Translations under genes and position numbers: made by a program | Shown: piece by piece, positions 1 through 5,742 of the stretch | Numbering within the stretch: position 1 is the stretch's first letter | How the letters are laid out: each line of letters starts with the position of its first letter | Notes under the pieces: generated by a model | What the model saw: the letters and a program-made list of their open reading frames with translations, nothing else | Told to the model about the DNA's origin: nothing | The model's database searches: none | DNA from: Candidatus Dojkabacteria bacterium | GTDB taxonomy: Bacteria; Patescibacteriota; Dojkabacteria; SC72 | Direction of reading: 5' to 3' | Assembly (NCBI GenBank): GCA_012511375.1 | Contig: JAAZGF010000097.1 | Span: forward strand, 1 to 10,104 | DNA length: 10,104 nucleotides

Positions 1-187
1 GCTCGGTATAGTATGCTTGTAAAGTTTGATATAACTGATCTGCAGCATTCTGATGTGCTACTCTGTTAGCTCTGTTAATAGCATATCTACCCGCAGCAAT
101 ACCAATAACCATAAGGATTATTAATATTCCCATAACAATAAGCATCTCTACAAATGTAAATGCTTTATAGCTCTTCCTTGTCATCAT
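1..187 (-). CDS. Type IV prepilin / pseudopilin, N-terminal part (runs off left edge)
   Basis: This encodes the first 62 residues of a type IV pilin-like protein; the C-terminal part lies beyond base 1. It opens with two adjacent ATG codons (187-185 and 184-182), and I chose the outer one; the choice changes the leader by one residue. A short basic leader (MMTRKSYKA) precedes FTFVEMLIVMGILIIL, the class III-type prepilin signature: Phe at +1, Glu at +5 (residue 14) and a hydrophobic helix to about residue 32, followed by an amphipathic stretch typical of the pilin alpha-1 helix. Family knowledge says a prepilin peptidase cuts before the Phe and methylates it, and the mature subunit enters the pilus through its hydrophobic helix. 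The residue before the cut is Ala instead of the usual Gly. The gene follows pilB-pilT-pilC, which fits a major or minor pilin. Which of these it is cannot be told from the N-terminus alone. Confidence 0.93.
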   Translation of the reverse strand, partial: MMTRKSYKAFTFVEMLIVMGILIILMVIGIAAGRYAINRANRVAHQNAADQLYQTLQAYYTE

Positions 188-216
188 ATATAAGACAGTT
201 TAATTTAATTAAATAT

Positions 217-245
217 AATTTACACAACATTTTGACCCTTGTCAA
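217..245 (-). promoter_or_regulatory. Candidate sigma-70-type promoter for the prepilin gene
   Basis: On the minus strand a perfect -35 box TTGACA (245-240) is followed by a 17-base spacer and TAAATT (222-217), which matches four of six -10 consensus bases. Transcription would begin near 210, giving a leader of about 23 bases before the ATG at 187. The -35 box lies just upstream of the pilC stop codon when read along the plus strand, inside the 61-base pilC-prepilin gap. A separate promoter would allow pilin, usually needed in large excess, to be made at a higher level than the pilus motor proteins. This is an inference from sequence only. Confidence 0.55.
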
Positions 246-248
246 CTC

Positions 249-1460
249 TTAACCAACAACTGTTGCTAATTGGAACATAGGCATATATACAGCTACAGCA
301 ATAAAACCAATAGCTAAGCCCATTATAACCAAAAAGACAGGTTCTAACAAAGAAGAAAGATTACTAGTTGCTGTATCTACCTCCTCTTTGTAATATTCAG
401 CAACCTTTGCCAAAACAGAATCAATCTCTCCTGTCTCTTCTCCTACAGCTATCATACTGCTAACTAACAATGGATAATATTCACTTCTAGCAATAGGTAT
501 TGCTAATGGACCCCCTTTTTCCACTTCATTCTTCGCTTCTTCTAGAGTTTCTCTAAACATTAGATTACCTAAGGAACTAGCCGTTAAGTCAATAGCCTTA
601 ATTATTGGAACTCCACTACCTAGAAGTAAAGAAAGAATTCTAGTAAATTGTGATAATTGTATTTTAGATAAAATAGTACCCAAGCTGGGAACCTTCAATA
701 GCAGTTTATCAATGTTCCTTTTCCCTTTCGGAGTATCCTTGTAGTATTTAAAACCTACGACTAGTACTAAAATTACACTTAAAATTACCCACCAATAGTT
801 GATAAAAAAGTCACTCATTGACATAAGAAATCTAGTTGCAAAGGGTAACTCTGAACCAAAGTCTTTGTACATATCTGCCATAGAAGGAACTAAAACAAGC
901 ATCATAAGGACAATAACAGCAACTATTACTATCAAAATAATGGCTGGATAAATCATAGCAGATTTTATTTTTCTTGTAAGAGCATTCTTTTCCTCTAATT
1001 CTACAGCTATCTTCTCTAGAATATTTTCTAAATTACCACTTTCTTCTCCTGCCTCTATGAGATTAATTGTAACTTGATCAAACACATCCTCTTCTACCCT
1101 GAAAGAATCTGCCAAAGTTTTACCTGACTGAATAGAGGCTAATACATTTTGTAAAATCTTCTTAAACTTAGGATTAGAAGCTTGTTGTATCATAATCTCT
1201 AAAGACCTTGTTAAAGGTAAACCTGCACCTACCATTGTTGCCATCTGCCTCATAAAAATAACTTTCTCCTTCATTGGTATTCCCCCAACATTTATTTCTG
1301 AAAGTTTCTCGAAATCTATTCCCCCTGCCTCTTTCAAAGAAACAACTATCAAGCCCTGATCATGAAGAGCATCTGTTGCAGAAGCTATATTTTTTGCCTC
1401 TAAATTCCCATCTACCACCTTACCTTGTTGATCTCTAGCAGAGTATTTGAATTTAGCCAT
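249..1460 (-). CDS. pilC: Type IV pilus inner-membrane platform protein PilC (GspF family)
   Basis: This is a 403-residue GspF/PilC-family protein, the normal length for the family. It sits in the cytoplasmic membrane and links the pilus motor ATPases to pilin insertion and removal. Two homologous GspF domains are visible: residues about 66-190, with RQMATMVGAGLPL at 71-83 and GEESGNLENIL at 138-148, and about 269-391, with the echoing motif GEETGEIDSVL at 340-350. Membrane segments are at about 168-192, 218-238 and 375-398. The N-terminal 1-50 is the short cytoplasmic lead-in seen in this family (MAKFKYSARD). The gene starts three bases after the pilT TAG stop, so the two are probably translationally coupled. 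No Shine-Dalgarno site is seen before the ATG (context TATATG). Secretion-type GspF is the alternative, but the neighbouring retraction ATPase favours a type IV pilus. Confidence 0.96.
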   Translation of the reverse strand: MAKFKYSARDQQGKVVDGNLEAKNIASATDALHDQGLIVVSLKEAGGIDFEKLSEINVGGIPMKEKVIFMRQMATMVGAGLPLTRSLEIMIQQASNPKFKKILQNVLASIQSGKTLADSFRVEEDVFDQVTINLIEAGEESGNLENILEKIAVELEEKNALTRKIKSAMIYPAIILIVIVAVIVLMMLVLVPSMADMYKDFGSELPFATRFLMSMSDFFINYWWVILSVILVLVVGFKYYKDTPKGKRNIDKLLLKVPSLGTILSKIQLSQFTRILSLLLGSGVPIIKAIDLTASSLGNLMFRETLEEAKNEVEKGGPLAIPIARSEYYPLLVSSMIAVGEETGEIDSVLAKVAEYYKEEVDTATSNLSSLLEPVFLVIMGLAIGFIAVAVYMPMFQLATVVG

Positions 1461-1463
1461 ATA

Positions 1464-3077
1464 CTATGTTTTTAATAATCTTAAAACTTCTTCTGGATGT
1501 ACAGAGTACTCTTGTGCTGCCTGTACTGTTATCACCCCCTCTCTTACAAGCCCAACCAAAGATTTTTCCAAATACACCATACCTACATCTGCACTTGTTC
1601 TAATGACATTATCTACCTGGTGCATTTTACCTTCCCTTATTAGATTCTTGATAGCAGAATTGTTAAGCATAATTTCAGATACAGATCTCCTGCCTCCCTT
1701 TTCCAAAGGAATTAATCTCTGTGCTACTACAGCTTGCAAAGTATTCGCCACCTGAGTTCTAACCTGCTGTTGTTGATTTTCTGGAAATACATCTATTATC
1801 CTATCCAATGTTTGAGCTGCACTATTGGTGTGTAAAGTAGCAAATACTAAATGACCCGTTTCAGCCAAAGTAATAGCGGCAGCTATAGTTTCAAAATCTC
1901 TCATTTCTCCTACTAGAATAACATCAGGATCTTGTCTCATTACACTCCTCAAAGCTATTTGCCAAGAGTGAGTATCATCATTCATTTCTCTTTGATCTAT
2001 TAGTGCTTTTTTCCCTTCGAAGATATACTCTATTGGGTCTTCTATTGTAACTATATGACAAAACCTAGTCCTATTTATATCCTCTAATATGGCTGCAAGG
2101 GTAGTACTTTTACCATGTCCTGTGGGCCCTGTCACTAGAATTAAACCCTGTTTAAGTTTCGCAAACTGATGATACATCTGTGGTAGCATTAATTCTTCTA
2201 TTGTTTTAATCCTTGTTGGAATTAATCTAAATGCAGCTGCTAAACTTTTCTTTGTATAGTAGGCATTAACTCTAAATCTTGCACTATTAGAACCCTCATA
2301 TGAATATGCAAAATCTATTTCCCTATTTACCTCTAACAACTCTTTTCTTTCATCTGTTAGAACGGAAAAGATTAACTCTTCAACATCCTCAGGATTAAGA
2401 ATATTTTCTTCTAAAGCAAGTAATTCTCCATCTATTCTAATAATTGGAGGATATCCTGTAGAAATATGCAAGTCTGAGGCATTTCTGCTAGTAGCCTCTC
2501 CTAGCAATTTCTCCATAGTCAAAACGCCTGTTGTTGAAACACTGTTTTGATGTATTGCATCTGTAGTAGGAGTAACCTCTTTTAAATCCTTTTTCTCTTC
2601 TTGAAGTTGTTCTTCTTTAGCTGACTCAGCAACTTCCTCTTCCTTAACTTCCTCTTCTGATACTACTTTCTTAGGTCCTGGCATAACAGAATCCAATGTC
2701 TCTCTAAATTTGGGTAAATCTGAGGGAAGTGGGTCAAAATCAATATTTTGAGGAATTGTAGTAACCACAGACTCTGAAGTATTTTCGGCATTTAGGTTAG
2801 GTAAAGGAGTGGGTTGATGCACATATGTTTCTTCCTTTGGAGTTTCCTCTATCTCAGGTTCCGGAATCTCTGGTTCTGAAGGCACTTGATCCTCCTTAAT
2901 TATTGCTTGAATATTCTCTTTAAGCTCATCCATTCTTGCCTGATCATTACTAGGGACAACAGGTGGCTGTTGTGGGCTAGGGGAGGTTTGATTTTGTGCC
3001 CCTACCTGTGATTGTGAAAAATCAGGATAGTTGAACTGAACATTTTGATTGTTCTGTTGGGCAGTATTTTGATCCAT
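1464..3077 (-). CDS. pilT: Type IV pilus retraction ATPase PilT with long disordered N-terminal extension
   Basis: This 537-residue protein has two parts. Residues 1 to about 185 are low-complexity: Gln/Asn-rich at 1-45, Pro/Glu-rich at 63-92 and a dense Glu/Lys block at 138-168. From about 186 it is a complete PilT ATPase: PAS-like N domain (190-290), Walker A GPTGHGKST at 317-325, Asp box TIEDPIE (344-350), Walker B with catalytic Glu in DVILVGEMRD (385-394), His box TGHLVFATLHTNSA (407-420) and the PilT-typical AIKNLIRE at 475-482, matching the AIRNLIRE motif needed for retraction. Typical PilT is about 345 residues, so the ATPase is full length and the front is extra. PilT depolymerises the pilus at the cytoplasmic face of the inner membrane, powering twitching or DNA uptake. 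Walker A carries His where Ser is usual. Nineteen bases separate it from the pilB stop. The ATG at 3077 is preceded by AAT, without a Shine-Dalgarno site. Confidence 0.95.
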   Translation of the reverse strand: MDQNTAQQNNQNVQFNYPDFSQSQVGAQNQTSPSPQQPPVVPSNDQARMDELKENIQAIIKEDQVPSEPEIPEPEIEETPKEETYVHQPTPLPNLNAENTSESVVTTIPQNIDFDPLPSDLPKFRETLDSVMPGPKKVVSEEEVKEEEVAESAKEEQLQEEKKDLKEVTPTTDAIHQNSVSTTGVLTMEKLLGEATSRNASDLHISTGYPPIIRIDGELLALEENILNPEDVEELIFSVLTDERKELLEVNREIDFAYSYEGSNSARFRVNAYYTKKSLAAAFRLIPTRIKTIEELMLPQMYHQFAKLKQGLILVTGPTGHGKSTTLAAILEDINRTRFCHIVTIEDPIEYIFEGKKALIDQREMNDDTHSWQIALRSVMRQDPDVILVGEMRDFETIAAAITLAETGHLVFATLHTNSAAQTLDRIIDVFPENQQQQVRTQVANTLQAVVAQRLIPLEKGGRRSVSEIMLNNSAIKNLIREGKMHQVDNVIRTSADVGMVYLEKSLVGLVREGVITVQAAQEYSVHPEEVLRLLKT

Positions 3078-3082
3078 ATTTA

Positions 3083-3091
3083 TTTATACCA
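3083..3091 (-). promoter_or_regulatory. Candidate extended -10 element just before pilT
   Basis: On the minus strand TGGTATAAA (3091-3083) matches the extended -10 form TGn followed by TATAAA, five of six consensus bases. It ends five bases before the pilT ATG, so a transcript started from it would have almost no leader. No good -35 box is seen at the right distance. It lies in the 19-base pilB-pilT gap, which is AT-rich, so chance occurrence is quite possible. An internal promoter here would let pilT be made without pilB. Confidence 0.28.
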
Positions 3092-3096
3092 CAAAA

Positions 3097-4902
3097 TTAT
3101 TCTTTTGAAACTCTTAAAACTTCTTCTAGAGTAGTAATACCTTCTAATGCTTTTAGAACACCATCTTGAATCATAGTCAACATACCATCTTCAATGCCAG
3201 CATTCCTGAGATCAGCATCTGTAACATTTTCCATAATCATTCTACTTATCTTATCGTTAACATCTAATACTTCAAAGATTCCAATTCTTCCTGAATACCC
3301 AGAACCACCACACCGGTCACACCCTTCTCCTTTATAGAGATATATTACCTCACTTCCATCGGGACCTATCTCTGGAGCTCTCATTGCCTGATGGCCATTC
3401 TCTCCCTCTACTGATTTAGAAGCAGCAACCCTTTTTATATAATCCACTAGATTGAAATCTTTAGCTCCTTTCATTGTTTCTAAAACGGTATTAAGCGCTT
3501 CCTTTGAAGCAGGATATGCCTTTATACAATTTTCACAAATTCTTCTTGGTAATCTCTGAGCTGCAACTACACGAATAGTAGATGCTAAAAGATATGGTTC
3601 TATACCCATATCCAAAAGTCTAGGGATGGCAGCGGGAGCACTATTGGTATGCAAAGTAGAGAGAACTAAATGACCAGTCAAAGATGCTTGAACTGCTAAC
3701 TGAGCCGTCTCCTCATCTCTAATCTCTCCGACCATCACTATATCCGGATCTTGCCTTAAAACAGACCTTAGTCCATTTGCAAAGGTTAGTCCTACATCTG
3801 GATTAATCTGAATTTGTGTTACTCCAGGGACTCTAATCTCTACAGGATTTTCCAAAGAAATTATATTAACCTTTGGGTCATTTATCTTTATCAAAGAGCA
3901 TGCCAAAGTTCTAGTCTTACCACTACCTGTAGGACCTGTCACCAACATTATTCCATTAGTTACACTCAAACTATCTGTAAAGAGCTTGTACGCATTCCCT
4001 CTTAGCCCAGTATTCTCCAATGTTATATCAGTCGTCTCCGACTCAAGTAGCCTCATAACAACTTTCTCTCCCTCTATAGTAGGCATTATAGAAATACGAA
4101 GATCTATCTTTGCATTACCTATCTTGATAGGAAATCTTCCGTCTTGTGGTAGCCTCTTCTCGTCTATTTTAAGGTTTGAAAGAATCTTTATCCTTGAGAC
4201 AATAGCTGGTCCTAGATTTTTTGGTAAAGAGAGCCTCTCTGTCATCACTCCGTGAATCCTAAAACGGACTCTTACTCTTTTTTCAAGTGGCTCTATATGA
4301 ATATCCGAAGCTTTTGATGTAACAGCATACTGAAGCATAGAGTTAACTATTCTTGCAACTGGTGCAGAGGAGAGGTCTGAACTAGAAAAAAGATTTGGAT
4401 CTTCCTTAATCTCTGTAACTGGCATCTCTACATCCTCCAAAGCCTCTGTTACCTCAGAGCTCATCACATCACCAACCCTTCTCTCTAAAACAGAATCAAT
4501 ACCTCCTTTTGTTGAAATATATACTTGAATCTTAGTGTTGGGAGGATACCTACGCTGTAAAGCCTGTGTCGCCTGTATATCAAAAGGATCCTGCATAGCT
4601 AATTTAACATACGTCTGTCCTCTTTCAAAAGGTACTGCTCTATACCTATACAAGCTATCTATATTTACTTCTGCAATAATACTTTCACTTATTGCCATAC
4701 TCTTTAAATCCACATATGGAATATTGAAAATTTCAGATTTACCTTTAGCTATCTCTTCTGGATCAACTACACCCAAATCTTCAATAATTGCCTCTTCTGT
4801 TTTTTGAGTACGAGTTCTTTCTAGAAGAACATTTCTCACATCTGTCTCCTTTAATAATCCTTTGTTCTGAAGATGTTTTAGTAAGGAAGTTCCTACTGGC
4901 AT
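3097..4902 (-). CDS. pilB: Type IV pilus assembly (extension) ATPase PilB, GspE family
   Basis: With the ATG at 4902 this is a 601-residue GspE/PilB-type hexameric ATPase, the usual size, which drives pilus polymerisation at the inner membrane. Seen in order: an N-terminal MshEN/GspE_N-like domain (about 1-150), the N2 domain with ASDIHIEPL (198-206), Walker A GPTGSGKT (323-330), the Asp-box region ISLENPVE (348-355), Walker B with catalytic Glu in DIVMVGEIRD (387-396), the His box TGHLVLSTLHTNSA (409-422), and a four-cysteine zinc site made of CENC (456-459) and CDRC (528-531). The zinc site separates PilB/GspE from PilT. The Asp box has Asn in place of the usual Asp. The spacing between the cysteine pairs, 68 residues, seems long for the family. 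A TTG at 4920 would add six residues (MCKICP); I prefer the ATG because of codon type, but the TTG has the same AAT context as other starts here. First gene of the minus-strand operon. Confidence 0.95.
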   Translation of the reverse strand: MPVGTSLLKHLQNKGLLKETDVRNVLLERTRTQKTEEAIIEDLGVVDPEEIAKGKSEIFNIPYVDLKSMAISESIIAEVNIDSLYRYRAVPFERGQTYVKLAMQDPFDIQATQALQRRYPPNTKIQVYISTKGGIDSVLERRVGDVMSSEVTEALEDVEMPVTEIKEDPNLFSSSDLSSAPVARIVNSMLQYAVTSKASDIHIEPLEKRVRVRFRIHGVMTERLSLPKNLGPAIVSRIKILSNLKIDEKRLPQDGRFPIKIGNAKIDLRISIMPTIEGEKVVMRLLESETTDITLENTGLRGNAYKLFTDSLSVTNGIMLVTGPTGSGKTRTLACSLIKINDPKVNIISLENPVEIRVPGVTQIQINPDVGLTFANGLRSVLRQDPDIVMVGEIRDEETAQLAVQASLTGHLVLSTLHTNSAPAAIPRLLDMGIEPYLLASTIRVVAAQRLPRRICENCIKAYPASKEALNTVLETMKGAKDFNLVDYIKRVAASKSVEGENGHQAMRAPEIGPDGSEVIYLYKGEGCDRCGGSGYSGRIGIFEVLDVNDKISRMIMENVTDADLRNAGIEDGMLTMIQDGVLKALEGITTLEEVLRVSKE

Positions 4903-4909
4903 GGGGCAG

Positions 4910-4946
4910 ATTTTACACAAATTATTCTCTCTTCAGTTTATGCCAA
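4910..4946 (-). promoter_or_regulatory. Candidate promoter region of the pilB-pilT-pilC operon
   Basis: Two overlapping possibilities are seen on the minus strand. One is TTGGCA (4946-4941), a 16-base spacer and TAATTT (4924-4919), with a good -35 and a poor -10. The other is TAAAAT (4915-4910), five of six consensus bases, ending seven bases before the ATG at 4902 and preceded by TG, but lacking a clear -35; its transcript would be close to leaderless. The second sits in TTGTGTAAAAT, which differs by one base from TTGTGTAAATT at the prepilin promoter. If this is the start site, the TTG start at 4920 could not be used. Confidence 0.35.
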
Positions 4947-4978
4947 TCTGTAATATATGTAAAGAGGCACACGCCATA

Positions 4979-4987
4979 TGATAGAAT
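4979..4987 (+). promoter_or_regulatory. Candidate extended -10 promoter for holB, predicted leaderless
   Basis: TGATAGAAT fits the extended -10 form TGn plus a hexamer matching TATAAT at five of six positions. Six bases (CAAGAT) separate it from the ATG at 4994, so the usual start point would fall on the A of the start codon and the mRNA would be leaderless. There is no recognisable -35 box 16-18 bases upstream, which an extended -10 can tolerate. It lies in the 91-base gap between the divergent pilB and holB genes. Confidence 0.45.
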
Positions 4988-4993
4988 CAAGAT

Positions 4994-5671
4994 ATGACAT
5001 ATATCATAGTAGGAAAATCAAAGGAGAATCAAAATCTCACACTCCAAGAGGCTCTTAAAAGACTCTTTGGAAAGGATTTAAAAAACTCGCCAGATGTACA
5101 TATACTTAATCCAGAAGAAGAGAACAGTATTGGAATAGAGGAAGTAAAAATTTTCCAGAAAGAGATGATGTTCAAGCCTTTTGAAGAGAAATTTCAAGCT
5201 GGCATTATACTAGAAGCAGAGAAACTTACTCACCAAGCTCAAAATGCATTGCTTAAAACACTTGAAGATACCTCTGCCTACTCTGTTTTTTTTCTATGTG
5301 TAGATAATGAAAAAAATCTCCTTCAAACCATCAACTCTAGAAGTCAAATCATTTACTCTTCGGCAATCCTAGAGGTACAAGATGAGACCGAAGAGGAATA
5401 TTTAAACGACATCCTTGATTTAGACTTGAGAGAACAATTTGAGATTATCGAAAAATACTCTCAAGACAGAAACCTTTCGCTTGAATTTATAAATTCAGTG
5501 GAAAAAATATTTCATAAGAGGCTTGAATTAGATATTAAAAATGGTAACATTGATGAGTCCAAAAAGAACAGCGCCTTTTTAAATATAGTTCAAGAAAGCA
5601 GAGAAAAAATATCTGCAAACTGTAATAGGAGACTTACTTTAGAAGCTATGATAATACAACTAAGAGCTTAA
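4994..5671 (+). CDS. holB: DNA polymerase III delta-prime (HolB-like) clamp-loader subunit, short form
   Basis: The 225-residue product carries the characteristic core of clamp-loader delta-prime/gamma proteins: IGIEEVKIFQKEM (46-58), IILEAEKLTHQAQNALLKTLED (71-92, equivalent to the Walker B and following helix) and INSRSQII (113-120), the sensor/SRC-like motif with Arg116 as the trans-acting arginine finger. No Walker A loop is present, as in other delta-prime subunits, which do not bind ATP. At about two thirds of the roughly 330 residues of E. coli HolB, it has a trimmed N-terminal AAA+ part and little C-terminal collar region. Its expected role is to help load the sliding clamp at the replication fork. 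It is divergent from pilB and followed, after 71 bases, by gyrB. Family assignment rests on motifs; gene symbol less certain than the family because the collar domain is weak. Confidence 0.8.
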   Translation: MTYIIVGKSKENQNLTLQEALKRLFGKDLKNSPDVHILNPEEENSIGIEEVKIFQKEMMFKPFEEKFQAGIILEAEKLTHQAQNALLKTLEDTSAYSVFFLCVDNEKNLLQTINSRSQIIYSSAILEVQDETEEEYLNDILDLDLREQFEIIEKYSQDRNLSLEFINSVEKIFHKRLELDIKNGNIDESKKNSAFLNIVQESREKISANCNRRLTLEAMIIQLRA

Positions 5672-5681
5672 CTTTTAAGCT
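5665..5681 (+). repeat. Perfect inverted repeat (7-bp stem, 3-base loop) over the holB stop codon
   Basis: AGCTTAA (5665-5671), loop CTT, TTAAGCT (5675-5681). The left arm contains the holB TAA stop. There is no T-run after it on either strand and only two G-C pairs in the stem, so it does not look like an intrinsic terminator. It overlaps the candidate -35 box of the gyrB promoter and could equally be a protein-binding palindrome or an mRNA 3-prime-end hairpin. Confidence 0.6.
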
Positions 5682-5696
5682 AAAATCAGCTAGAAT
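5668..5696 (+). promoter_or_regulatory. Candidate gyrB promoter
   Basis: TTAACT (5668-5673, four of six -35 bases), a 17-base spacer, and TAGAAT (5691-5696, five of six -10 bases). Transcription would begin near 5703, in a short G/C-rich patch (GTCCCCGTCGAC, 5702-5713) that stands out in an AT-rich gap, leaving a leader of about 40 bases before the gyrB ATG. Gyrase promoters in other bacteria respond to supercoiling; whether this one does cannot be judged from sequence. Confidence 0.4.
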
Positions 5697-5697
5697 G
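5678..5697 (+). repeat. Imperfect tandem 10-base repeat at the gyrB promoter
   Basis: AGCTAAAATC (5678-5687) is followed directly by AGCTAGAATG (5688-5697), with eight of ten bases matching. Each copy contains a -10-like hexamer (TAAAAT, TAGAAT), about one helical turn apart. A third AGCT begins the hairpin at 5665. Confidence 0.6.
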
Positions 5698-5742
5698 TAT
5701 AGTCCCCGTCGACAACTTTTAAATTACAAAATCTAGATAAAT

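Noticed and set aside
199..220. AT-rich palindrome-like run (ATTTAATTAAAT) between pilC and the prepilin
   Set aside because: Made only of A and T in an AT-rich gap with no G-C pairs or T-tail context for a terminator; chance is sufficient.
1447..1755. Plus-strand open frame of 102 codons opposite the end of pilT
   Set aside because: It is antisense to the conserved C-terminal part of PilT, has no recognisable domain, and its composition is what a shadow frame would give.
5665..5681. Intrinsic terminator for holB
   Set aside because: The hairpin is real but only two of seven pairs are G-C and it is followed by AAAATC, not a run of T.
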